From contig JACPYS010000016.1 of assembly GCA_016195915.1 (NCBI GenBank), forward strand, positions 1 to 64,000: a DNA stretch of 64,000 nucleotides, written 5' to 3'. Position 1 is the stretch's first letter; every line of letters starts with the position of its first letter. This DNA is from Betaproteobacteria bacterium. Lineage in GTDB: Bacteria > Pseudomonadota > Gammaproteobacteria > Burkholderiales > SG8-39. A program made the position numbers and the translations under genes. Shown here one piece after another: positions 37,763 to 46,197 of the stretch. The notes under the pieces are model-generated. The model worked only from the letters and a program-made list of their open reading frames with translations. It searched no databases and was not told the DNA's origin.

Positions 37763-38596
37763 ATGCGCTGTCCGTACTGCGTGTCCGAGATCGCCGACGA
37801 AGCCATCGTCTGCCCGCACTGCACGCGCGACCTGTTCCTGTTCAAGCCGCTGCTGGACAAGCTCACGCAGCTCGAAAAGACGGTCGCGGACCAGTCAAAG
37901 GCCGCGGCGGCGAACGCGGAGACGCGCATCGCAGCGCTCGAGCAGGAACTGGCCGAGCTGAAAGCAAAGTACGCGGGCGCGATCCCGGTCGAACTCGAGG
38001 TGCAAAGCACAGAGCTCAGCAAGCCGGCGCCCGGTTACCTCAGTGCGCTTTCGCAAGCTCTGATTCCTGCACTCGTATTGCTGGTCGCAGCGCACTGGGT
38101 GATGCTCTTCATCTTCGACGTGAAGCCGCTCTACCTTCGCATCGCGACCATCCTGATCCCGATGCCCTTCGGCTTCCTGCTCGCCGTCCACTACCCGGGG
38201 CGGCTGTGGACGTCCGCAGCCGCCGGCTTTGGCACCGCGCTCGTCGCCGTTTTCGCGATGCTGATGGTCACCGCGACAATCGACAAGGTGCCGGTCCTGC
38301 CGCAGGACCTGCGCGATTTCCGCGAAACCATGGAATACATCGCGAGCATCGGCCTGGCGTTTACGACCGGGATCATGCTGGGCGAATTCCTGCCCGCATT
38401 CAGGCAGAAGGGCTCTCATCCGCACCGCATGATGCTGCTGGTGGCGCGGGCGGTCGTGCCGGACGAGGAAGGCACGCTGGGCATCGAGAAGGTGGCGAAG
38501 AAAATCGACAAGCTCATCAAAGCCGCGGCGCCTGCGGCCACAGGCGCGGCGTCGATCTATGCAGGCATCAAGGTGTTCCTCAGCGGCATGGGATAG
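37763..38596 (+). CDS. Zinc-ribbon, coiled-coil, multi-pass membrane protein
   Basis: This 277-residue protein has four parts. A treble-clef zinc ribbon (CPYC near residue 3, CPHC near residue 18) opens the protein. A coiled coil spans about residues 30-75. Four hydrophobic segments lie around residues 95-205 (one is ALIPALVLLVAAHWVMLFIF). The C-terminal 70 residues are polar, with a final hydrophobic helix. No named family is recognised. The cytoplasmic zinc ribbon and coiled coil suggest a membrane-anchored adaptor. It lies 39 bp upstream of the TPR-CHAT gene in the same operon, so a role in sensing or anchoring for that protease is plausible but unproven. Confidence 0.75.
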   Translation: MRCPYCVSEIADEAIVCPHCTRDLFLFKPLLDKLTQLEKTVADQSKAAAANAETRIAALEQELAELKAKYAGAIPVELEVQSTELSKPAPGYLSALSQALIPALVLLVAAHWVMLFIFDVKPLYLRIATILIPMPFGFLLAVHYPGRLWTSAAAGFGTALVAVFAMLMVTATIDKVPVLPQDLRDFRETMEYIASIGLAFTTGIMLGEFLPAFRQKGSHPHRMMLLVARAVVPDEEGTLGIEKVAKKIDKLIKAAAPAATGAASIYAGIKVFLSGMG

Positions 38597-38635
38597 GCCT
38601 GATTGGCGCACGCAGGCCGACGCGCGGGAGGAAAC

Positions 38636-41600
38636 GTGAAACTGCTTCGCGAATTGTCGAATGCACTGGTCGTGGTGCTCGCGCTGCTGACAGCGGGCGC
38701 CGTCTACGGGGCGACGCTCGAGGAACTGCAGGCGGACCTGGCGGCCAAGGAGAAGGCGTCGGGGCCCGAACATCCGAGCGTGGCCGCCAGCCTCGCTGCC
38801 CTCGCGGCGTTTCACCGCGCCAACGGACGTTACGCGGAAGCCGAGCCGCTCTATGTGCGCAGCCTCGCGATTTATGAAAAAGCGCTCGGCCCGCAGCACC
38901 GCAACGTCGCCTTCGCGCTCACCAACCTCGCGGCACTTTACGCGAACCAGGGCAAGTACGCGCAGGCCGAGCCACTCCAGCGCCGCTCCCTCGACATTCT
39001 CGAGAAGACCGGCGGCGCAGAGCAACCGAGCGCGGTCCCGGTCATCCGGGGCCTCGCCGACGCTCTCAGGGCGCAGGCGCGTTACGCAGACGCCGAACCA
39101 CTGTACAAACGCAGCCTTGCGCTCGCCGAAAGGGCGAAGGACCCGGACAACCTCAATACCGCGGGAGTCCTCGACGGACTGGGCGCGCTGTACCAGGCAC
39201 AAGGTCGCTACGCCGACGCCGAAACGGTCTACAAGCGCAGTCTAGCGATCGCCGAGAAGGCCGTGGGACCGGAACACCGCACATTCGCCGCGAGCCTGCG
39301 CCGCCTTGCCGAGGCATACGCGGCGCAGAGCCGGCACGCTGACGCTGAACCGCTATACCGCCGCGCGCTCGAAATCGTCGAGAAGACCGGCGGCGCGGAC
39401 CAGCAGAGCGCACTCCCCGTCATCCGGCGCCTCGCCGATGCTATCAGGGCGCAGGCGCGTTACGCAGAAGCCGAGCCGCTGTACAAGCGCAGCCTTGCAC
39501 TCGCCGAAAAGGCCACGGACCCGGACAATCTCAACACTGCGGGAGTCCTCGACGGACTGGGCGCGCTGTACCAGGCGCAAGGTCGCTACGCCGACGCCGA
39601 AGCGGTTTACAAGCGCAGTCTCGCCATCGCCGAGAAGGCCGTGGGACCGGAACACCGCACATTCGCCGCGAGCCTGCGCCGCGTTGCCGACGCATACTCG
39701 GCGCAGAGCCGCTACCCGGAGGCCGAACCGCTATACCGCCGTGCGCTCGAAATCATCGAGAAGACCGGCGGCGCGGAGCAGGCGAGCGCGGCTTCATACC
39801 TGCGGAGCCTGGCCAGCGTCTTAACCAAGCAGGCGCGCTATGGCGAAGCCGAGCCGCTGTACAAGCGCAGCCTCGCGCTCGCCGAAAAGGCCAAGGATCC
39901 GGACAACCTGACGACGGCGTCGATACTTGACGATCTGGGGAATCTTTACGTGACGCAGGGCCGCTACACGGATGCTGAAACTGTCTACCGGCGCGGTCTC
40001 GAGATTGTCGAAAAGACGGTGGGCCCCGAGCATCGCACTTTCGCGAGCAGCCTGCGCCACGTCGCTCAGGTGTACAGGGCGCAGGGACGGAATGCCGATG
40101 CCGAACCCCTCTACAAGCGCAGCCTGGCCATCGTCGAGAAAGCGCTCGGGCCCGAGCATCTTGCAACCTCCGACAGCCTGCGTGGGCTTGCCGCGCTCTA
40201 TTCTTCACAGGCGCGCTATGCGGAAGCGGAAGCCCTCTACAAGCGCAGTTTGGCGATTGTAGAGAAGGCCGTCGGGCCTGAGCATCGTTCCTTCGCCTTA
40301 GGCCTGCGCAGCGTCGCCGGTGTTTACCGCGCGCAGGGCCGCTACCGCGAGGCGGAACCGCTCTACAAGCGCAGCCTAGAGATTATGGAAAAAGCGGTGG
40401 GCGCCGAGCACCCTTTGACGGCAACCAGCCTGTTACTCCTCGCTACGCTTTACCTCCAGCAGGCGCGCTATGCCGACGTCGAGCCGCTGTTCAAGCGTGT
40501 GATTGCGATACGGGAAAAGGTCCTCGGTTCGGAGCATCGCGACGTCGCCGCGGCGCTCGATCGCCTTGCAGCGCTCCATTACCGCCAGCGGCGCTACGCC
40601 GACGCGGAACCGCTCTTCAAGCGCAGCCTCGCGATTCTCGAACACGCACTCGGGCCGGCGCACCCAGACGTCGCCGTCGCGCTCAACAACCTCGCCGTGT
40701 TATACAGAACGCAAGGCCGGCTCGACGAAGCGGAGGCAATGTTCAAGCAGAGCCTCTCGGTCACCGCAAAGGCACACGGCGAGGAGCATCCGAGCGTTGC
40801 GTTGAGGCTGGGCAATATCGGAGATCTCCTGCGTTTGCGTGGCCGCAACAAGGAAGCCGAACCGTACGTCATGCGAAGCCTGGCGATTCGCGAAAAATCG
40901 CTCGGACCCGTTCATCCCGACGTCGCGCGGAGCCTTACGCAGCTCGCGGCCGTTCTGCGAATGGATTCTTCGCGCGCGGATGAGGCGCTCAGGCAATCGC
41001 GGCGCGCGTACCGCATCCTCCGCGCCAGGGCGCTCGAAGCCGACGAGCAGGGCGCGACGCAACTCGAAGAGCAGAAGGCCAAACGCGAGAACTTCGCTTT
41101 GCACGTCGGTATCCTCAGCGACATCCTCTCCCGCGCGAGCAATCCGGCCGCAAAGAACGCCGCAATCGACGAGTCGCTCGACGCGGGCCAACTCGCCAAG
41201 GCTTCGAGCGTCGGTAAGAGCGTGGCGCAGATGGCTGCACGCTTCGCACAGCAGGGCGGCGAACTGGCGAGCGCGATCCGGCAGCGCCAGGACGCCGTCG
41301 AGGGGATCGCCTTGACCGAGAAGTCGCTGCTCGAATCGATGGGGCAGCCGGCCGCCAAGCGCGATGCTGCGGGCGAAGCGGCGACGCGCAAGAATCTCGA
41401 CGATCAGCGCGCCGCGCTCGCGAAGCAGACCAGGGAGATCGCCGAGCGCTTTCCCGAATACCACAACCTCGTGAGCCCGGCTCCGGTGACACTCAAGGAG
41501 TTGCAGGGCTTGCTGAGTGCGGACGAGGCGCTGGTGCAATATCTGCTCAAGGCAGACAACTCCCAGGGCTGGAACCTGATTGAAGCGGCCGACAATTTCG

Positions 41601-42769
41601 CTTGGGTAATACGCCGCGATTCGGCCGAGTTGCACCGCCTGCCGCTCGAGGAAAAAGGCCTCACGAAGCAGGTTTCGACCCTGCGCAACCTGCTCGATCC
41701 TGAGCAGAATCCGTCGATCGGCGCCTTCGACTATGCGGAATCGAACCGGCTCTACAAGTCGGTGTTCGCCCCGCTCGAACCCGCGCTCATGGGCGCGAAA
41801 CACGTGATCCTGGTGCTCGACGGCGCGCTCGATAGCCTGCCGTTCTCGGTGCTCATCGACAAGGACCCGGCGGGTGTCAAGTCCCCGGAGGCCGCATCCT
41901 GGCTCGCGAGCCGCTTCGCGTTCTCCGTGGTTCCGTCGGTGAGCGCGCTGCGCGCCCTGCGCCGATTCACGCGCTCGGAGCCGGGCAAGGAGCCGATGAT
42001 CGGTTTTGGCAATCCGGTTCTGCTAGGCGACAAGGCCGACAAGAGAGCTGCGCCGGCGACCGCAGCGAAGAATGCGGAGGGCGGTGCCGTGGACACGTCG
42101 CAGGACGAACCCGGCGAGGAAGCTCCGGCCGGGCGCCCGGGCGTCGGCATTGCGGACGTCGAAGCAATACGCCGCGCACCGCCTCTGCCCGACACGGCCG
42201 ACGAAATGCGCGCCTACGCGAATACACTCGGCGCGAGCGCGGAGCACATCTACCTCGGCCCGCGCGCGAACGAGAACGAGGTAAAGAAACTCGACCTGAC
42301 CAAGTACCGCGTCATCGCCTTCTCCACGCACGGTGTCATGGCCGGCGACATCGACGGTGTGGCCGAACCCGGACTGATCCTCACTCCGCCCGCGGCGGGC
42401 ACGCTCGCGGACGACGGCTATCTATCGGCGAGCGAGATTGCGCAACTCAAACTGAATGCCGACTGGGTGCTGCTCTCGGCGTGCAACACCGCTGCGTCGG
42501 ACGGCACGCCGGGTGCCGAAGGACTTTCGGGGCTTGCCAAGGGCTTCTTCTACGCGGGCGCGCGCTCGCTTATGGTGTCCAACTGGTCCGTCGTCTCCGA
42601 GGCGACCGTCGCGCTGACCACGGACATGCTCAGCCGCTACAAGGCCGACCCCAAGCTTGGCAAGGCCGAGGCGCTCCGGTTGTCGATGAACAAGCTCAGG
42701 GACAACCCCAAGTACGGCCACCCGCTCTACTGGGCGCCGTTCATGGTCGTCGGCGAGGGCGCGCGGTGA
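38636..42769 (+). CDS. Exported TPR-CHAT caspase-like protease
   Basis: This 1377-residue protein starts at a GTG preceded by GGGAGG, with a Sec signal (ALVVVLALLTAGAVYGA). Seventeen 42-residue TPR_12 units, most with a core like ARYAEAEPLYKRSLALAEKA, fill about residues 40-790. A helical linker follows. The CHAT domain spans about residues 960-1377, with catalytic His1232 in FSTHGVMAGD and Cys1283 in LLSACNTAASDG, both intact. CHAT proteases are clan CD enzymes related to separase and caspases; the TPR array should bind partners or substrates. An insertion rich in Ala/Glu/Pro (about residues 1125-1170) interrupts the CHAT fold. It ends 13 bp from the converging caspase operon. Confidence 0.92.
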   Translation: MKLLRELSNALVVVLALLTAGAVYGATLEELQADLAAKEKASGPEHPSVAASLAALAAFHRANGRYAEAEPLYVRSLAIYEKALGPQHRNVAFALTNLAALYANQGKYAQAEPLQRRSLDILEKTGGAEQPSAVPVIRGLADALRAQARYADAEPLYKRSLALAERAKDPDNLNTAGVLDGLGALYQAQGRYADAETVYKRSLAIAEKAVGPEHRTFAASLRRLAEAYAAQSRHADAEPLYRRALEIVEKTGGADQQSALPVIRRLADAIRAQARYAEAEPLYKRSLALAEKATDPDNLNTAGVLDGLGALYQAQGRYADAEAVYKRSLAIAEKAVGPEHRTFAASLRRVADAYSAQSRYPEAEPLYRRALEIIEKTGGAEQASAASYLRSLASVLTKQARYGEAEPLYKRSLALAEKAKDPDNLTTASILDDLGNLYVTQGRYTDAETVYRRGLEIVEKTVGPEHRTFASSLRHVAQVYRAQGRNADAEPLYKRSLAIVEKALGPEHLATSDSLRGLAALYSSQARYAEAEALYKRSLAIVEKAVGPEHRSFALGLRSVAGVYRAQGRYREAEPLYKRSLEIMEKAVGAEHPLTATSLLLLATLYLQQARYADVEPLFKRVIAIREKVLGSEHRDVAAALDRLAALHYRQRRYADAEPLFKRSLAILEHALGPAHPDVAVALNNLAVLYRTQGRLDEAEAMFKQSLSVTAKAHGEEHPSVALRLGNIGDLLRLRGRNKEAEPYVMRSLAIREKSLGPVHPDVARSLTQLAAVLRMDSSRADEALRQSRRAYRILRARALEADEQGATQLEEQKAKRENFALHVGILSDILSRASNPAAKNAAIDESLDAGQLAKASSVGKSVAQMAARFAQQGGELASAIRQRQDAVEGIALTEKSLLESMGQPAAKRDAAGEAATRKNLDDQRAALAKQTREIAERFPEYHNLVSPAPVTLKELQGLLSADEALVQYLLKADNSQGWNLIEAADNFAWVIRRDSAELHRLPLEEKGLTKQVSTLRNLLDPEQNPSIGAFDYAESNRLYKSVFAPLEPALMGAKHVILVLDGALDSLPFSVLIDKDPAGVKSPEAASWLASRFAFSVVPSVSALRALRRFTRSEPGKEPMIGFGNPVLLGDKADKRAAPATAAKNAEGGAVDTSQDEPGEEAPAGRPGVGIADVEAIRRAPPLPDTADEMRAYANTLGASAEHIYLGPRANENEVKKLDLTKYRVIAFSTHGVMAGDIDGVAEPGLILTPPAAGTLADDGYLSASEIAQLKLNADWVLLSACNTAASDGTPGAEGLSGLAKGFFYAGARSLMVSNWSVVSEATVALTTDMLSRYKADPKLGKAEALRLSMNKLRDNPKYGHPLYWAPFMVVGEGAR
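39002..39757 (+). repeat. 378 bp super-repeat inside the TPR array
   Basis: The segment starting GAGAAGACCGGCGGCGC recurs at 39002, 39380 and 39758, exactly 378 bp apart each time. Each unit encodes three TPRs of 42 residues with distinct linkers (EKTGG, then KDP or TDP, then AVGPEHRTF). The first two copies are nearly identical in DNA and protein; the third is more diverged. This indicates recent duplication by unequal exchange. Confidence 0.9.
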
Positions 42770-42782
42770 GGCCGAGCTGCGT

Positions 42783-42959
42783 TCAGGACTGCTTGAACGA
42801 AACCAACTCCTGCCGCTCGGCGACGGACGGGATGGGGTTGCCCGGCGAGGACTTGCGCACAAACTCCTGCGCGATGAAGCGCCGCACCTTGTCCGGGGCG
42901 TACCAGGTCACGTAGCTGAGCTCTCCCCAGCCGCCCGCGTAGGTCGAGCGACCGCGGCC
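42783..42959 (-). pseudogene. Conserved C-terminal tail of caspase 1 beyond an amber stop
   Basis: Read in the same frame as the caspase 1 gene, directly after its TAG (42962-42960), these codons give a sequence like ELSYVTWYAPDKVRRFIAQE and later ERQELVSFKQS with a final TGA at 42785-42783. The next paralogue has the matching SVVAWYAPEKIRRHVAHE and DRQELVAYQQT without any stop. Where the paralogue has Glu (GAG) after FDCFRV, this gene has TAG: one base change. The tail shows no frameshift or further stop. Confidence 0.88.
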
Positions 42960-44387
42960 CTAGACGCGGAAGCAATCGAAAGTCCCGGCGGGAACGACGA
43001 GCTTTTCCCTCGCGACAATCCGATATTCGATGTCGGTCATGACGCGGATGCGCTCCGGCACGTTCGGTGGAAACGTGCGGTATTGGGTCGTCCAGCGGTT
43101 TCCAATCTGGAATTCCAGCGGCATGTTCTGGCTATCCGTGAAACGGAAGCCCTGCGGCGTGCGGCGGACATTGCCGAGCCGGTCGAGGACCAATCCCGCC
43201 GAGCGCGATCCGGCGGAGAACGAAATTTCGTTCTCGGTAACCCCAACCACTTCGGCGCGAACCCTGCGCACTTCGGCTTTCGTCGCCAAGTCAAGGGTGC
43301 GAAACTCGTACCAGTCCCCCACTTTGAATTCAACGTCGGCCCTCACGAAACCCTGCGTGAACGGATTTCCCTCCTGCGCGACGACGGTGATGCGTTTCTC
43401 TCCTTGCGTCGCCAGCGTCCTGTCGAGCTGGAGCTGCGCCAACTCGGTATACTCGCCGCTCGGGTAGCGGCGCAGGTAATCCTCGAGCGGTGCCGGGGAC
43501 TTCGACTCGCGGATCGATTCCCAAAGCTTCAGTTCCTCGTCGAAAGCCTTCTGCTTCTCGGCGTCCGAGATCTTCTTCAGCTCCTTGGGTGGAATGAACC
43601 AGAAGTCTTCTTCCAGCGAGGTGCTCTCCCAAGGTATCTGCGCGCCCTTGGATTTCACCCGCACGCCGAGCCGCACGCGCTTGAAAACGTCCTCGACCCT
43701 CGCCTCCGCCACCTTCAGTTCCCGAAGCAGGTTCTCGGTGTACAACCCGTTCGCGCCGTCGCCGTCACTCGCCACGTTCCCGGGGCTGGTCGCATAGGCG
43801 AGCAGCGTGCTCTGCGGCGCATCCATCTGCGATAGACCCTTGTGGTCCACGCCTTTCAAGTTCCCGAAAGGATTGTCGCGGCAGGCGTCCAGAATGATGA
43901 CGTTCATCGGATTGGCCGCCTTGGTGAGGCCCTCGAGCAGCGCGTTCACCTCGACGCCCTGTTTCTGGATGTCGGCGATCGTGTCGATATCGGCATCCAC
44001 CGGTAGCATGTAGTTGCGCCATGCCAGTTGCAGTCCGTGTCCGGCGTAGTAGAACAGGCCCACGCACTTCTTCGCCGCGAGCGTCTGCACGTAGGCCTGG
44101 ACGGCGGCGGCCATGTCGGCCTTGCCCGCGTCCATCTTCAGCGTCACTTCGAATCCGGAAGCTTTCAACGCATCGGCGATCGCCTTCGCGTCGTTGGCCG
44201 GGTTCTTGAGCGGCGCTTCCTTGTACTTGCTGTTGCCGAGCACCAGTGCCACCTTCGGCGCGCGCAGCAACTTCATCGTTCCTTCCGATTGCGCCCACAC
44301 CCAGGCATAGGGCAACGGGACGAAAAGCGACCCGGTCGCGATCACACGCTTCAACAGGCGACGCCGCGCCAATTCAAATGCACGCAT
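42960..44387 (-). CDS. Tat-exported caspase-like protein 1 (C14), ended by in-frame amber
   Basis: This has 475 residues as read, 534 positions if the amber is passed. The N-terminus has a twin-arginine-like signal (RRRLLKRVIATGSLFVP). The caspase p20 domain (about 40-260) has catalytic His117 in FYYAGHGLQ and Cys169 in IILDACRDNPF. A helical segment with LEDYLRRYPSGEYTELAQL follows, then a beta-rich region with VPAGTFDCFRV, where the stop falls. GGGAGGAGG upstream fixes the start. The truncated protein keeps its active site. It is the last gene of the three-caspase operon, 159 bp after caspase 2. Confidence 0.88.
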   Translation of the reverse strand: MRAFELARRRLLKRVIATGSLFVPLPYAWVWAQSEGTMKLLRAPKVALVLGNSKYKEAPLKNPANDAKAIADALKASGFEVTLKMDAGKADMAAAVQAYVQTLAAKKCVGLFYYAGHGLQLAWRNYMLPVDADIDTIADIQKQGVEVNALLEGLTKAANPMNVIILDACRDNPFGNLKGVDHKGLSQMDAPQSTLLAYATSPGNVASDGDGANGLYTENLLRELKVAEARVEDVFKRVRLGVRVKSKGAQIPWESTSLEEDFWFIPPKELKKISDAEKQKAFDEELKLWESIRESKSPAPLEDYLRRYPSGEYTELAQLQLDRTLATQGEKRITVVAQEGNPFTQGFVRADVEFKVGDWYEFRTLDLATKAEVRRVRAEVVGVTENEISFSAGSRSAGLVLDRLGNVRRTPQGFRFTDSQNMPLEFQIGNRWTTQYRTFPPNVPERIRVMTDIEYRIVAREKLVVPAGTFDCFRV

Positions 44388-44546
44388 AGCTCCTCCTCCC
44401 AACAGAAAATTTGCAGAAATCTGTCTCACCCGCCCCGATTGCGGAAAACTGGTGTCGATAATTGCCAACGGGAGTTCATTCCCGATGTCTGCAATGCTAT
44501 CTGCCACACCGTCCAGGATCAAAACGCAGGCCCGGTTGTTCCGTCC

Positions 44547-46121
44547 TCAGGTCTGCTGGTAAGCGACCAATTCCTGGCGGTCTGCCACGCCAGGGTCGAG
44601 CAGTCCGGCCGGTACCTTTCGAATTCGCTCATGCGCCACGTGCCGTCGGATCTTTTCGGGTGCGTACCAGGCAACGACGCTAATCGTCGCCCGCCCGCGC
44701 GGCGTAGGATTTCCGCCCACGCCTTCAACCCGGAAGCAATCGAAGACACCGGCCGGAACCTGCACTGTTTCGCGCCCCGTAATCCGGTAGTCGATTTCGA
44801 CCCAGTTGCGCAGTCGTTTCGCGCCTGCGGTACTTTCCGCCCAGTACTGAGTGCTCCAGCGCTTGCCGACGTAGAACTCGAGTGGCATGTTCTGGTTGTC
44901 GGTGAATATCAGCCCATCGGCGGTTTTCTTGTTGTTGCCCATCCTGTCGAGAACGAGTCTACCGTTGTTGAATATGACGTCATCGTCGGTGACCGCCGTC
45001 ACTCGCCGATCGATCTCCCGTTCGGCCTTTGTGTCGAGATTGATATACCGGTAACGATAGAAGTCCCCGACTTTGTAGTTCGTGTCGGCGCGTGCATAAC
45101 CCTGCGTGTACGGATTTCCCGCCTGCGACTGAACCTCGATGCGCTTCTCCCCCTGCTTCGACAGCACGGTGTCCAGCTCGAGCTGCGCGAGCTCGCAAAA
45201 TTCCCCGTTCGGGTACCGGCGCAGGTAGTCTTCAATCCGACCCGCCTGCTTCGACGCCTTGGCGCCCTCCCAGATCTTCAATTCCTCATCGAGAAGCCTT
45301 TGCTTTTCCGCATCCGAGAGCTTCTTCAGCTCCTTGGGCGGAATGAACCAGAAGTCTTCTTCCAGCGAAGTGCTCTCCCACGGGATCTGCGCACCCTTGG
45401 ATTTCACCCGCACGCCGAGCCGCACCCGCTTGAACACGTCCTCCACCTTCGCCTCGGGCACCTTCAACTCCCGGAGCAGGTTCTCCGTATACAGGCCGTT
45501 CGCGCCGTCGCCATCGCTGGCGACGTTTCCGGGGCTCGTCGCATAGGCGAGGATCGTGCTCTGCGGCGCGTCCATCTGCGACAGGCCCTTGTGGTCGACG
45601 CCCTTCAGGTTTCCGAACGGATTGTCGCGGCAGGCGTCCACGATGATCACGTTCATCGGGTTGCCCGCCTTGGTGAGCCCGTCGAGCACCGCGTTCAGTT
45701 CCACCGCCTGCTTCTGGATGTCGCCGATCGTGTCGATGTCGGCGTCTACCGGCAGCATGTAGTTTCGCCATGCAAGTTGAAGGCCGTGACCGGCGTAATA
45801 GAACAGGCCCACGCACTTCTTCGCCGCGAGCGTCTGCACGTAGGCCTGGACGGCGGTGGCCATCTCCTCCTTGCCTGCGTCCATCTTCAGCGTCACTTCG
45901 AATCCGGAAGCCTTCAACGCATCGGCGATCGCCTTCGCGTCGTTGGCCGGATTCTTGAGCGGCGCTTCCTTGTACTTGCTGTTGCCGAGCACCAGCGCAA
46001 CCTTCGGCGCTCGCAGCAGCTTCATCGTCCCTTCCGATTGCGCCCAGATCCACGCATACGGAACGGGCAGGAACAGCGAACCCGCTGCCAGGCCCGCTTT
46101 GAGAACGCTGCGTCGATTCAT
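44547..46121 (-). CDS. Tat-exported caspase-like protein 2 (C14), full length
   Basis: This 524-residue paralogue is the only one of the three with an uninterrupted C-terminus. The signal is MNRRSVLKAGLAAGSLFLPV, a good RRxxLK twin-arginine motif. The C14 domain has His112 (YYAGHGLQ) and Cys164 (VDACRDNPF). The linker with LRRYPNGEFCELAQLELD is followed by a beta-rich domain with VPAGVFDCFRVEG and the tail DRQELVAYQQT. GGAGG eight bases upstream fixes the start, which lies 19 bp after the TGA that would end the extended caspase 3 frame. The protein probably folds and acts in the periplasm or at the cell surface. Confidence 0.92.
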   Translation of the reverse strand: MNRRSVLKAGLAAGSLFLPVPYAWIWAQSEGTMKLLRAPKVALVLGNSKYKEAPLKNPANDAKAIADALKASGFEVTLKMDAGKEEMATAVQAYVQTLAAKKCVGLFYYAGHGLQLAWRNYMLPVDADIDTIGDIQKQAVELNAVLDGLTKAGNPMNVIIVDACRDNPFGNLKGVDHKGLSQMDAPQSTILAYATSPGNVASDGDGANGLYTENLLRELKVPEAKVEDVFKRVRLGVRVKSKGAQIPWESTSLEEDFWFIPPKELKKLSDAEKQRLLDEELKIWEGAKASKQAGRIEDYLRRYPNGEFCELAQLELDTVLSKQGEKRIEVQSQAGNPYTQGYARADTNYKVGDFYRYRYINLDTKAEREIDRRVTAVTDDDVIFNNGRLVLDRMGNNKKTADGLIFTDNQNMPLEFYVGKRWSTQYWAESTAGAKRLRNWVEIDYRITGRETVQVPAGVFDCFRVEGVGGNPTPRGRATISVVAWYAPEKIRRHVAHERIRKVPAGLLDPGVADRQELVAYQQT

Positions 46122-46140
46122 GCTTGCTTCCTCCACTGAA

Positions 46141-46197
46141 TCACGACTGTTTGTAGGAAATCAACTCGGACCGTTCGTCGATATTGATGCGAAACTG
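46141..46197 (-). pseudogene. C-terminal tail of caspase 3 beyond an in-frame TAA
   Basis: Immediately after the TAA (46200-46198) and in the same frame, the DNA reads QFRINIDERSELISYKQS and TGA. DERSELISYKQS matches ERQELVSFKQS and DRQELVAYQQT of the two paralogues, so the original gene ended here. The spacing to the caspase 2 start is then a normal 19 bp. Confidence 0.85.

Noticed and set aside
42960-42962. Pyrrolysine insertion at the amber codon of caspase 1
   Set aside because: The paralogue has Glu at this position, no pyl genes are seen, and the sister gene uses TAA, so a special amino acid is unlikely.
44028-46139. Open frame of 703 codons on the plus strand across caspases 1 and 2
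   Set aside because: Its internal repetition simply mirrors the two paralogous genes on the other strand.
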